From Pohlia nutans (lineage: Eukaryota > Streptophyta > Bryopsida > Bryales > Mniaceae): DNA of 64,000 nt. The stretch is taken from NCBI GenBank assembly GCA_022496805.1, contig CM040093.1:11870713-11934712 (forward strand), read 5' to 3'. Of this stretch, positions 44,630 to 56,490 are shown one piece after another. How positions within the stretch are numbered: the stretch's first letter is position 1; every line of letters begins with the position of its first letter. The notes below the pieces were generated by a model. That model made no database searches. It saw only the letters and a list, made by a program, of their open reading frames with translations, and was not told the origin of the DNA. Made by a program: the position numbers and the translations under genes.

Positions 44630-47600
44630 ATGGCGGAACAGCCGGCAATGAGAAAGCCACGCAGGCCAGAAAATAACCACAAATGCTTGGAAAATCACAG
44701 AGAGCTTGATCTTGTAGAGCATCATAAGAATTCCCAATCTGTTGGGTCAGGCTCTTTGATGATGATGATGAATGGAGGAAATTCATCCATCCTTCATTCG
44801 CCGCTTCATCCAACTACTACTCCACCCGATCATTCCAATTTCAACTTCTTGTCTGATTTCGAAGGATCATCACGGTCGCTCTTGAAGTCTCCAGAAGTGC
44901 TTGCCATCAACGGACTCAGCTCCGGTATGTCCTTTTCACACCAGAAAAGACTACATGTTCCATACAGTGACAAGAATCCTTTGCTTCCTAGAAGAGCTCT
45001 TTGATTCTTTGCTTATTTCATGAACTATAGATTGAAAAGGTGATAGGAAGTTTTCACTCATGGAATCATGAGTGATCAAAGGTTTCATCCACCATAGCAA
45101 AGAGTGAATTGCTACTGATATGATTTGAAATGGCAAGTAACATTTCTCACAAGTCAAAAGACTCATAATGTTAGTTCAAGGTAATTGTGTCATTAGATAA
45201 TCATAAATAGATTAGAACCCATACCTGGTCTCCTCCTTGTCTCTTCTTTGTGAGTCCTTGGAACAATCCGTTACTCTTATCCTCACACCCCTCTTTGTGA
45301 ATCCTTCATAACTCTTCTCCTCTTTATGAGTCCTTCAAACAATGTATAACCCTTCTTCTATTTGTCTCCTCTTTGTAAAGGCCAAGTTCCATGGGTTTGA
45401 GAAGTTGCTCATGAAAGTAGGTAAGAGGAGGGGAATAGTGGAACTTGGGTTTGTCTCATACCCAACCATGAAGTTGTGCACATTTCATGAACTTGAACAT
45501 GAACAAATTTGATTGGTTGGGGAGAAGTTGCAAAGAAGTCTTGGGCTTGAGAATCCTCCATACTTCATGACAACTTCTCTAGCACTTTTTTCTCAAAAAC
45601 TCACTTGAAACGTGGAACTTGGTCCCTAAAAACTTGTCTTTTAGTGAGATACTTCACCCATGGGACTTGGCTCTAATAAGTCCCTTCATCAACAACCCAT
45701 TACTCTTCTCCCTTGTCCCCTCTTTGTGAATCCTTCAAACAACTCATAACTCTTCTCTTCTGTGAGTCCTTCAAATTCTTGTCTTTGTTGGCACTGACCA
45801 TAGGAAAGAGGCATTGCAGGGACACCCATTTTTTTTGCTAAAAACAACTGTAGCAAATATATTCCGTCCATGATTCCACTGAAATGCATTCTCGTCCTTC
45901 ATTCATGCTATTTCAGTCAGAGCTCCTCGTAGCGTAGCTGCTTGTTTCCTCTTGTAAGTGCAAGTCCAAATGCTCTAAATTGAAACTTGAACCTGACAGT
46001 CTGTGTCATAATGTACTGGATGCTCGTTTGATGATGTAATTGGATATTTCAGGAGCGAACGGCGGGTACTTCTACTCAAGCTCCAGTGATGAGGCTGCGG
46101 CAGCAGAGGAGCAGGAAGAGCAACAGAGAGTGATCCAGGTGCAGAATGAAGACACCAAGCCAGCAGGGCCACAGAAGCTGTACCTGCAATTCAGTGGCCT
46201 CACGTACACGGTGTGCAAGCAGCAGTCACGGTGGCAGCGCTGCGTGGGCGCTCTGTTGCCCAGCCTGAAGCGGCCCCCGCCCAAGCCCCTGCGCGTGCTG
46301 GACGGGATCTCTGGCGAGGCCCGCGACGGCGAGATTCTGGCCATCATGGGACCCAGCGGCTCCGGCAAGTCCACGCTCATCGATGCGCTTGCGCAGCGCA
46401 TCAGTGCTGTCAAGGGCACCATGACTTTGAACGGCAATCAGTTCGGCGAGCGCCTGCTCCGCAACATCTCTGCTTACGTCATGCAGGTTTCTATCATCCC
46501 ATGCCTGCAAACAGACAATCCTCATCTAGTCAGAATTAGCATGAAAACAGAAGAATGAAAAACGGAAGAATCAATGTAGAAGAAGCCCCGGTAAGAAGAG
46601 AAATCTAGAGAGAGACTTGCATAGAGAGAGACTTGCATTATGTACGTTAGTAGAAGAAACCACAGTAAGAAGAGAAATCAAGAGAGAGAATTGCATGTGT
46701 GTACGTAGCAGAAGCCACAGTAAGAAGAGAAATCCACAGACTTGCATAGAGAGAGACTTGCATGTGTGCTCATTTGGATGATAAGAAATTGGGTCTGTTT
46801 TTGTGTTAATTACAGTGGTAAACAGGACTTGTTATGCTCTCTCTAACAGCTTCTTCTAGTACGGTAGAGGATATACTATTTGCGTCTCTTTGAGTATTTT
46901 AACCAATATGTAGGATGCAGTCAGACACTTTCTGTAGAGATTTATAATTCTCACGGAAGAATGTAGGAGAAAAAATCTAGAAAGAGATGATAAGAACAAT
47001 TGAACACAAGGGCTTTACATTGAGATATCCAATTTCTAAAACCAAGGGTCAATTGTAGCTCCAAATAGCCTAATTAATATAAAGTGGCCCTGAAATTAAT
47101 TGATTGCAGGACGATCTACTCTACCCAATGCTCACAGTCCGAGAAACGCTCATGTTCTCAGCGTTCTTTCGGCTGCCACCATCTCAATCGAAGGCAGACA
47201 AAGTTGCGAGAGTCAGCAATTTGTTAGAGCAACTGGGCCTGCTGAGAGTTGCCAACACCATCATCGGAGATGAAGGTCACCGCGGCGTTTCAGGAGGTGA
47301 ACGACGACGTGTTTCAATCGGCATCGACATTGTCCATGATCCACTCATCTTATTCTTGGACGAGCCTACATCTGGATTGGACTCTACCAGTGCATACCTG
47401 GTGGTAAGTCTCACATCAACCCACATGCAAGTCTCTCTCTATGCAAGTCTCTCTCTACCCACATCCAAGTCTCTCTCTAGATCCACTCATCTTATTCTTG
47501 GACAAACCAACATCAGAATTGGCCTCTACTAGTGCATACTTGGTGGTAAGTCTCACATCGACACATATGCAAGTCTTTCAAGTTTTTAGTGATTTTAGTG

Positions 47601-50600
47601 ACCAAGTTCCACATTTCAAGTGAGCTTTTGAGAAAAAAATGGTGAAGAAGTTGTCATGAAGTATGGAGGTTCTCAAGCCCAAGACTTTATGGCAACTTCT
47701 CTCTAACCAATCAAATTTGTTCATGTTTCACCTCACGCGCAAGTCCATAGAACATGCACAACTTCATGACCGGATATGAGATAAATCTAAGTTCCACTTT
47801 TCTCCTCCTCTTGCCTACTTCCATGGGAAATTTCTCAAACCCATGGAACTTGGCTCTAATTCTAGTATGTAGAGGCCAAATTGTTATCATCGAGATTATT
47901 ATGTACGTGATTTGATTTTCCTTATTTGTGATTCAGGTGCGTACCATCCAAAAGATTGCACAGGGCGGAAGTCTGGTAGTGTTATCGATACATCAACCAA
48001 GCTACCGCATCATGGGCCTCTTCAACCGCGTCATCATCCTCGCCTTCGGCCAAAAAGTCTACGGCGGCACACCGACCGACCTCAACCTCTTCTTCGAGGA
48101 ATTCGGACGCCCTGTTCCGAAATACGAGAACAGCACAGAACATGCTCTTGACCTCATTCAAGAACTCCACGCATCCAAAGTAAGTTGAGCCCTATCTCCT
48201 GATCTGCTCAATCATTCTGAAAGATAACATCCCAGGGGCTCACTATGTTAAATTTGTGAAAGTATATGTGAGTGCACAAAAGCAATATTAATTTGAACTT
48301 TGTCAAACAAAGTATACATACAACAGACATATTTAGAGCTGAAAATATTGACGTTTACTTACATTAAACATATATTTAGGACAAAATAAACATATAAACT
48401 CTTGTATAAAAGGGGTTTTAGAGGGGTCACACAGGTGATTCTCAAACATAATGTAGAGTGAACCCCAGGAACAACATAAAATGAACGTTCAAGAGCCTGT
48501 CCAAACGGAATTGAAATTTCAAGAGTCTGTTTCATATAGAATCAAATATTCAAATGAAACTGAAGTTTCACGAGTCTTTTAAATAGAATTGAAGTTTCTG
48601 AATGCTCCTAAAAAGGAGCACAAACTTGAGTCACTCTAATCATAGAAAATAGACTCGCGAGAATGAGTTCACTACTGTAATGAACTTGACGTTTCGAGAG
48701 TCTATCCATCAAACAGAATTGAAATTTCAAGAGTCTGTTTCGCATGAATTTGAAGTTTCAAGTGACTGCTCTACTGAAATGGAAGTTTCGATCGAGAGTC
48801 TATTCAAATGGAATTGAAATTTCAAGTGTCTGTTTCATATGGAATTGACTGAAGTTTCAAAAGTTTTCTCTAATGAAATGGAAATTTTGAAGTCTATTCA
48901 TCAAATGGAAATGAAATGTCAAGAGTCTGTTTCATATGGAATTGAAGTTTCAAGAGTATGCTTTAAAGAAACTGACTCTGTTTCAAATGGAATTGAAATT
49001 TCAAGAGTCTGTTTTGTATGGAATTGAAGTTTCAAGAGTTTGCTCTAATCAAAGCTTCGAGAGTGTGTTTCACATGAAATTGAAGTTTCAAGAGTCCGCT
49101 CTAATGAAATCGAAGTTTCGAGAGTGTATTCAAACGGGATTGAAATTTCAAGAATCAGTTTCATATGGAATTGAAGTTTCAAGAGTCTGCTTTAAAGAAA
49201 CTGAAGGTTTGCGACTCTGCTTCAAACGGAATTGAAATTTAAGAGTTTGTTAAAATTCTATTTCGTATGAAATTGAAGTTTCGAGAGGTTGCTCTAATGA
49301 AATGGAATTTTCGAGAGTCTGTTCAAATGGAAACGAAATATCAAGACTCGGTTTCATATGGAATTGAAGTTTCAAGAGTCTGCTTTATAGAAACTGAAGC
49401 TTCGCAAGTCTATTCATCAAATAGAAATGAAATTCTATGACTGTTTCACATGGAATTGATGTTTCAAGAGTCCGCTCTAATGAAATGGAAGTTTCGAGAG
49501 TCTATTCTCATGGAAGTTGCAAATGGAATTGCAATGAAATTTCGCGAGTCTATTCATCAAATGGAAATGAAATTTCATGAAGACTCCGTTTCAAATGGAA
49601 AATTGAAGATTCTGCATGAATCGGCGTGACAGGAAGGGATCAAGCACCTGGTGGAATACTGCCGACAGTGGGAAGTGAAATCGAAGGCAGCGAGAGCGGA
49701 GGTGGAATGTGCGGACGCGGGAGCGGCCCGAGCTACAAACGAGAAGGCGGTGGGGACAGTGAAGGGCAGCAACGAGTCGAAGCTGGAGCAAGTGGGGCAC
49801 GCCAAGACGAACGCGGAGACGGTGTGCACGTTCGCGAATCCGTGGTGGGCGGAGATCCTGGTGCTGGTCAGGCGGTCGTGGAAGAACATCAAGCGCACGC
49901 CGGAGCTCTTCTGGATGCGCTTGGCCACCGTGTCCATCACGGGCTTCGTCCTCGCCACCATCTTCTGGCGCCTCGATCACTCGCCTCTCGGCGTGCAGGT
50001 AAAGATTCCCGCCCCCGCCCATCCCCGCCCACCCCGCCTTTTTGAATTTTGAGTTTCAAATCTTCCCGCCCATCCTTTTGCCATTCGAAAGGAAAGGATT
50101 GGGGGTGTCTTTGGGATTTTGAGATGCTTGTAAAAAACAACTTAAAAATTTGTGAACATCAGTTCATAGTCCATGTAAGGGCCGCTTCACACTATGGCCG
50201 AAGGTTGAGAGGCTGTGGATTTCCACCGATTGGATTGCAAGAAACCAAGAATTCGGCCTCTTGACCCTTCACACTAGAGGCCATAGTCCAAAGATCGTCG
50301 CCCTTTAAAATGCCTACATGGCAACACTTTTTGACCAAGGTTGACGGACTCTCGAAGGAAGTTTGGGTCGAACGGGAATAGAAACCCAAACTATGGTCGA
50401 GAGGTCGTCGATTTTTTTCATAAAAAATCAAAACTATATTTTATTGCCTATTTTCAGCCCATTTCTTTGGACTCTCAACAAAGTTTGGCCACTCAATCCC
50501 ACGGCCTCTCGACTTGGACGGCTATAGTGTGAAGCGGCCCTAAAATTGTTAAGCCCTAGACTTTCAGGTACCCGTACTAAAGTTTCCAAGATTTTTTCCG

Positions 50601-52978
50601 ATGCTCTTAGATGCTCTTTGTTTTCACATCTTAAATTTGTTTTATTTGCTTGACTCTTACTAAATTCCCTCATATAATTTCATTTTTCACTCTAGTTCCA
50701 ACAAAAGTTATTGTACCATTAAAAATCAAACGGAATAGTAGTGGGTGCAAACCCCTACTATTATAGAATGTAATGCAAGTGTCAGTAACCACGTACCATA
50801 CCCAATTATCATCTTCGGAAAAAAAAAATTATAAAAAGAGAAACCCAATTTTTATTTTTATTATTAATTTCAAGAAAAAAATGATATTATTAAATAATAT
50901 CCACATAATCTTAGATAATATCTATAGCAATTTGCACCAAAAAAATGATTATTAGGCATGACCTACCAACCCTAACAGCCATGTACCGTATCTGTAAGGT
51001 ATATATGCATACATAACAGATGTATACCGATAAATTTTATATAATCAATATCTAGTTTTTAAGATCACTTTTGATGATTACATGTGCACTTATAATTATC
51101 CTAAGAGACTCTTCTCAATTGCCAAGTTCTACAATACATTGACAACATCCACCTTTTATTCCTTAAAAACTCATTTTGCTTTTGCTTTTGTTTATTTTTA
51201 AAATATTGAAGATATAGATTCAAAGGGGGATGCACAATTTCTATGCATAGGGTTACACGTGACGAGAACTTTCCTAAATCATTTATACATGGGGTTGACG
51301 AGAAGTCTCCTAATAAGTTAATGTACGGGGTTACACGTGAGGAAGTTTCATCATCAATTCAAATCTCAATTTATTATATTCAAATTACTCGTAAGCTTTG
51401 ACAACAGACAAATTATGTTGTTTATATTCATTTGTTTTCTTGATGGAAGCCTTTTGGCTTGCTAAATTATGTTCTAGTGTCAAAATTTTGCTCAATGGTA
51501 ACATTTTGAGACTTCTTTTGTCTAACCAAATGTTTAAAAAAAAGATATATATTTTTTAAACTCAAATTTCTCTAATTGCACGTTTTGAAAGATAATTTGT
51601 CATTTTGTGTAAACATGTTATTGTACATGTTAGTATGTCAAGATGTGCTAGAAATCCTTTTATTATCCTAAGGTAAAGTAATTGGAAAATCTTAGTTGAA
51701 TGTATTTTGAAACTTAGAACTTTTATAACCCCTATTTACACAAAGACGAATTGAAACGATAAAAAGTGAGAGTTGTATATTTTTTTAACCTTTCACATTG
51801 TATTATACAATAAAATGATAAGTTTCTAAGTTATCATTTTGAAAAATTCTTTTTAGCATTAAATAAACGCCTGAATTTCTTTTATATCTATTTTTAGTTT
51901 TAAATGTTGGTGACAACGAAATCACAAGAAAATTATTTTGTTCTTCAACTAATTGAAATGCACGCAACTATATTTTGAATAAATGCAATATAGATATGTT
52001 GATTTGTAGAGAGTTGCATATGATATTTAAATATTATAATTATATTTTGAAATATCTAAAACCTATAGTTATTGATTGTAAAGAGATATTTTGACATTTG
52101 AAATATCTTCATGTTTATTTAGTTGGTGATACCAATGTATACCTGAGAATTTGAGATGATATTTATTAAAGTTGATTGTTTTGCAGGAGCGATTAGGATT
52201 TTTTGCGTTTGCTATGTCAACAACATTTTACACTTGCGCAGATGCCCTACCGGTGTTTCTTCAAGAACGTTACATATTTATGAGAGAGACAGCAACCAAT
52301 GCATACCGCAAATCTTCATATGTTCTTGCACATACAATCATATATGTCCCATTTCTTGCCGTCCTATCTATAGCTTTTTGTATAGTTGTTTGGTGGGCAG
52401 TGGGGTTAGCTGGTGGAAGTTCCGGATTCCTTTTCTTTTTCCTCATTGTTTGGGCATCGTTTTGGGCTGGGAACTCTTTTGTGACATTATTATCAGCTGT
52501 TATGCCCAATGTAATGCTTGGGTATACAATAGTTGTAGCGATACTTGCATATTTCCTTCTATTGAGCGGATTTTTTATTTCAAGGCTACGGATTCCCATT
52601 TATTGGAGGTGGTTTCATTATCTTTCTATCATCAAATATCCGTATGAAGGAGTTCTCATCAACGAATTTGATAACACAAAAATATGTTACGAAATTGGAC
52701 GAGAAATGCTGCGTGGTACTCCATTGGCCAATTTAGATGAGAGCATCGTTGACAATATGTTAGTTTATATAAGATCATTACCTGCATTGCGGAATTCCGT
52801 ATATGCAGATTTGAATCCAACAACATGCATTTTGACAGGGCATGATGTATTAATTGCAAAAGAGATTAAAGAATTGAGTAAGTGGGCATGTTTAGGAGTT
52901 ACAATAGGATTTGGAACCCTCTTTCGTTGTATATTTTATGTAGTTTTAAGAGTTTTGGGAAGAAACAAAAGGGATTAG
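44630..52978 (+). CDS. ABCG half-transporter of the ABCG1/2/6/16/20 clade
   Basis: ATP-driven exporter; Arabidopsis clade members export suberin and pollen-wall precursors. Exons: 44630-44924, 46053-46486, 47110-47403, 47937-48179, 49633-49998 and 52187-52978, phases agreeing, 807 residues, TAG stop. Residues 1-98 are a low-complexity N-terminal extension with a Met run. Walker [10 protein letters not shown] lies near 198, signature [11 protein letters not shown] near 304, Walker [13 protein letters not shown] near 323, the switch His in [12 protein letters not shown] near 360. The ABC2 membrane domain follows ([81 protein letters not shown], tail GRNKRD). Exons 2-5 are GC-rich while exon 6 is clearly AT-rich. 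All catalytic motifs are present, so it is probably functional. Confidence 0.93.
45379..45673. mobile_element. Harbinger-like MITE, copy 2 of 3, ABCG intron 1
   Basis: Same orientation and ends as the copy at 23,687-23,996 (GCCAAGTTCCATGGG ... GGGACTTGGCTC), with TAA at 45,376-45,378 and 45,674-45,676. Confidence 0.7.
46575..46770. repeat. Tandem repeat in ABCG intron 2
   Basis: A unit of roughly 60-70 bases containing 'cagtaagaagagaaatc' and 'gagagagacttgcat' is repeated about three times right after exon 2. No coding role. Confidence 0.7.
47479..47575 (+). pseudogene. Duplicated end of ABCG exon 3 plus its splice donor
   Basis: The stretch from 'ccactcatcttattcttgga' through the donor 'tggtggtaagtctcacat' at 47,341-47,420 is copied 142 bases downstream. 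The copy would read [16 protein letters not shown] where the gene has [16 protein letters not shown]. It has thus lost the catalytic Glu of Walker B and the D-loop Asp. The offset is not a multiple of three, so use of the second donor would shift the frame. Best seen as a tandem duplication decaying in the intron. Confidence 0.75.
47599..47856. mobile_element. Harbinger-like MITE, copy 3 of 3 (inverted), ABCG intron 3
   Basis: Reverse complement of the copies at 23,687 and 45,379; right end CCCATGGAACTTGGCTC followed by TAA. The left end is diverged (TGACCAAGTTCC) and its flank reads TAG instead of TAA. Confidence 0.65.
48485..49610. repeat. Minisatellite filling ABCG intron 4
   Basis: More than a kilobase of variant units built from 'gaagtttcaagagtctg', 'ttcatatggaattgaa' and 'ctctaatgaaatggaa'. 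Unit length is about 30-35 bases, with higher-order alternation. It runs to within about 25 bases of the exon 5 acceptor. Open frames here are repeat artefacts. Confidence 0.85.
50179..50540. mobile_element. Harbinger-like MITE in ABCG intron 5, TSD TAA
   Basis: GGGCCGCTTCACACTATGG at the left and its near-complement ending GAAGCGGCCC at the right, with TAA directly outside each end (50,176-50,178 and 50,541-50,543). It is 362 bases long. The interior ('atgcctacatggcaacac', 'cacggcctctcgacttgg') matches the cluster at 5,255-6,640, so this is the cleanest reference copy of that family. Confidence 0.85.
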
Positions 52979-53649
52979 TTTTTCTTTGAGTGCCTTAGCC
53001 TCCAAAATGTGGACCAAAATGTAGTACCAATCAAATTTTGGACAAAAACAAATCTTATAAAATTGTAATTTTTAAATAAATCATTTTCTAACAAACTGCT
53101 ATGATCATTGTTCATTTTTTTTTGCATTAGGTAAAGCTTAATGAAAATTATTGATGGTTTTTCTTGGATTCTTTTCTATTATGATTTTCAAGCTCATTGA
53201 AAGTTTTGATGTTTTTTTGTTGTACGATGGTAAGAAGTATATCTAGGTCTATAGACTCCCTTCTAGACGTTTGGTCCAACTTAGGACGGGCTCCGACTAC
53301 TATCCATTCCATTTTCGAGGTATTGAGTTTCCACATGGACATATGGGACAATGATAAATTGCTTGTAATCACACTAATTGGTCTATTTCATGACATCCTT
53401 TTTTTAAACCCAGTTGGATGTTTTCTTGGTAGGGCGTCCAAAATATGTAGTGTGATATCGCATAACAAGCGAGCAAGGTGGATATGAGAGGTTTATGGCA
53501 GCAATTTTTGTTTCTTTACATTAAACACCCCTTAAAATGGTCGTGTGCATGTAAATAACATAAATGGCTTGCAGGCGATTTGCATCATGTTGTGGGATAC
53601 ATAACACTTTCATAAAAGTTTGGCAACATGAAACATTTGCAGCCTTAGG
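52979..53649. other. 3' flank of the ABCG gene
   Basis: Likely 3' UTR followed by repeat-derived sequence. 53,430-53,540 resembles 35,770-36,190 ('atatcgcataacaagcg', 'acattaaacaccccttaaaatgg'). No gene recognised. Confidence 0.4.
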
Positions 53650-54196
53650 TTAACCTTTAAGCGTGCAAGGAGCTCCGTGGGACCATGTTTGGTTGTATTT
53701 TAGTCAAACGTTGATTTTCATCTAGTTCATAATTTCAAATGAAAATGGTCCCAACTGAGAAAATGTGGAAGTTGTCTTCTACTTTCTAATCCAATTTACC
53801 ATTCTTCAAAATTGTTAAAATTGTGTTTTTTACTGCACTTTAAAGCTCAAAATCCTAAAATTCTAATGTATAGTGCAGATTTTTTATTTTTTTTTATTTT
53901 TTTAATGTAAGCTCAAGAAGCATGCCACCTACACCTTGATATTCATCACTATTATTTACATATTTTCTTTAAAGAAATCATACTATTTAAAGATTTTTTG
54001 TAGTTACTATGATTTTTACAAGAAAAAAACTTTGAGAAATCTTATAAAATTTATTTTTATTTACATAATTATGAAAAAAAATCAGGGTAAATCAGTTTAA
54101 CAATACCTTATATGAAAAAAAATACAAGAAAAATATAACATATTTTAAAATGTGAGGAATTGATGAGGTTTGACCGGGTAATTGTAGTGTGGACAC

Positions 54197-55174
54197 TTGA
54201 CCCCTAAACGTCCAATTGTTTAGAAAGTGGACGATGTACAAAATCAAACACACTTTTCTCATCCGTCACTGATTTTTTGTAGAGTGGATTTTAAACTATA
54301 TATTTTATGGGAATTTAGCTTCATTTATGTGTGATCCAATTAGAAAGGGGATGATTTGTGAAATTTTATGCCTCATTTCATGTTGTAGTGATTCACCCAA
54401 AATTTCGAAGATTTCAGTGTAAAAGTGCTCATAAAAAAAGGCAACTCATAAAATTAAGCAACCAAAAAATCTCCAAAAATCTCTACACTTAGAGTATTAC
54501 ATTTCAACCAATCACAACAAATTTAACCCTTAAACGTCAAGGTAAGCCCCATGGGCTTATTTAAACGAGAATAATCAAGAAAAGAGTAGATTTTCTCAAC
54601 CAAATCAAGCGTGGATTGGTGCGTTGGAAAGCTACTGAAAAAGCGATCTAAATTCCAAATTTGCGCCTCATTTGGGAGATTGTAGAAACATTGGCAAGCA
54701 ATCAAAGTTATCAAAATGAGCAGGAGTTGAGGTTGGGGCAGTTGAGGTCGTTTTTTGAAAAGTGCCGCAGTGCTACAATGCCGCAATAATGCCGGCCAGC
54801 AGAGCCGTTTTTCCAAAAAAAACCAAAAATTAAATTAAAAAAATTAAAAAAATTAAAAATTCCTCCTCCAGAAATTTAGATTCCTTTCGGGCTGCCCCAC
54901 CCAGGCCCTCTTGACGTTTAAGGGTTAATGTATAAATTGTCAATATCTTATTCATAATCAAACTACAAAAGAATTTTGAATTTTAAGTTTCAAAATTTAT
55001 ACAAAAATATTGGTGACAACAATCATAGATCTAACGGTATGGATAGAATCAAAAATTCATAATGTAAAACTTTTATTCATATATCAAGTTCAAAATATCC
55101 CTCTTAGTTACATTTTATAAGACATCTTTGAAATTCTCCAAATCTAGAGAGGGAAGAGGACGTTTAGGGTTCAA
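54197..55174. mobile_element. Middle TTAA-type element of the nest
   Basis: The left end is TTGACCCCTAAACGTCC (TTAA mutated to TTGA) and the right end GGACGTTTAGGGTTCAA. The two halves outside 54,523-54,928 match, inverted, the uninterrupted copy at 18,912-19,479 almost end to end. It is itself inserted at the TTAA in the terminal repeat of the outer element. Confidence 0.7.
54523..54928. mobile_element. Inner TTAA-type element of the nest
   Basis: TTAACCCTTAAACGTCAAGG at the left and CTTGACGTTTAAGGGTTAA at the right form terminal inverted repeats, with TTAA at both edges. The interior matches the copy at 14,507-14,893 in the opposite orientation. The unfilled sequence is seen in the relative at about 19,150-19,165 ('acaatttgtacatgaattt'). 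Confidence 0.75.
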
Positions 55175-55181
55175 GGGTTAA

Positions 55182-56096
55182 TAATAGACCTAAGGCTGCA
55201 TCACTTAAGAACAAAAGTTTCCAATTATATTTCACAAAAATCAGTAGCCAGACGGACATTGTAAGCAATACTTCACCAAGTGAAATTACTCTCGTTAGTA
55301 TAGTGGGTTTTTATTTGTGCAACCAAAAACGTAATGGCTAAATCTCGGGGGTGCACTCTACATTATGTTTGAGAATCACATGCGTTCATGACCCCTTCTA
55401 AAAATCCCTTTGTATACAAGAAGTTATATGTCTAAATACCTTTGTATACAAAAATATATTCCGTTTTAAATATATGCTTAATGTAAGTATACGTGAATAT
55501 TTTAAGTTCTAAATGTGTTTATTGTATGTATACGTAATACATCAGTGTTCAAATTAATACCCCTTCTGTGCACTCACGTATACTTGTACATGTTTAGTAC
55601 ACTGCAACCCTGGGGGCTAAATTTACACAAAGTATTTCTTCAATGTCACATATCAAAATGTCTCAAATGAAAATGTTATTTTTAACCTTCTAACTGCAAG
55701 ATCTTGTCCTAAACTATTTGTAAAACATACACAAGAAATTTCGTTGATTTTGACCGCACGGATTGCAAGATATGTGCGTTTGATGAAAAAAAACACCCCA
55801 AAAAAACACATGCCCGAAAATTTCAGATGCGTTTGACCATGGCTACATCAAAAAAACCTCACTAACGAAACCCGTCGCACTTCAATTTCACATTCTATAT
55901 GTTGTTACTTAGTTGTGTACCAATTTTCGTTGCGTCCTTTAGGGGTTAAACAACCAGCAAAATGGTCTATCTAGAGTGGAGAGAGGAGAGAGGCTGAGCA
56001 TGTTTGAAGTATAAAGCATAGGATAATTATTTTGTAACAAATAATGCTTCAAAATAGGATAGTTATTTCCCGACAAAGGGAGTATTTTATAACACA
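55182..56096. other. AT-rich spacer
   Basis: No gene recognised. A 'cctttaggggttaaac' phrase at about 55,938 resembles one end of the TTAA-type elements, without an identifiable partner. Confidence 0.4.
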
Positions 56097-56490
56097 TTAA
56101 ACCCCTTATTGCCCGACCGTCCATTTTTTGAACGATGCACAAATTTCATTCACATTTTCTCACCTGTCATGCACTTTTTGTAGCGTGAAAGTTTCACTAT
56201 AGATTTTATGGGAAGTTAGCTCCATGTACGTGTGATCCAAATCGAAAGGGAATGATTTGTGAAATTTTTATGCCTCATTTCATGTTGTAGTGATTGACCA
56301 AAAATTTCTAATTTCTTAGTTCAAAATAGTTCAAAAGTGCTCTTGAAAAAGTCAATTCATCAAATTAAGCAACCAAAAAAACTCCAAAAATCACTACACT
56401 TAGAGTATTACATTTCAAGATGAACACAATGATGGACCCATCCGGTGAAATTTTTATGCCTCATTTCATGTTGTAGTGATTCACCCATGT
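56097..56490. mobile_element. Truncated TTAA-type element
   Basis: Begins TTAAACCCCTTATTGCCC and carries the same interior as 18,912-19,479 in the other strand ('atgcctcatttcatgttgta', 'aaatcactacacttagag'). The 'atgcctcatttcatgttg' phrase is repeated at 56,455. The right end is not preserved. Confidence 0.5.

Larger units (their letters stand above)
53650..55181. mobile_element. Outer TTAA-type element of a three-level nest
   Basis: Left end TTAACCTTTAAGCGTGC at 53,650. The right end is split: its inner part stops at 54,200 ('gtggacacttga') and its last bases GGGTTAA are found at 55,175-55,181, after the inserted element. The uninterrupted relative at 41,132-41,684 shows the joined form 'ggacgcttaagagtgaa'. 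The interior shares 'atggtcccaactgagaaa' and 'gaggtttgaccgggtaa' with that copy. Confidence 0.65.

Noticed and set aside
48839..49235. Repetitive ORFs ([12 protein letters not shown]) as a repeat protein gene
   Set aside because: They are translations of the intronic minisatellite, lie between two good ABCG splice sites and break in every register.
48485..49610. CRISPR-like array
   Set aside because: Units vary continuously, spacers are not unique, and the sequence is a plant intron.
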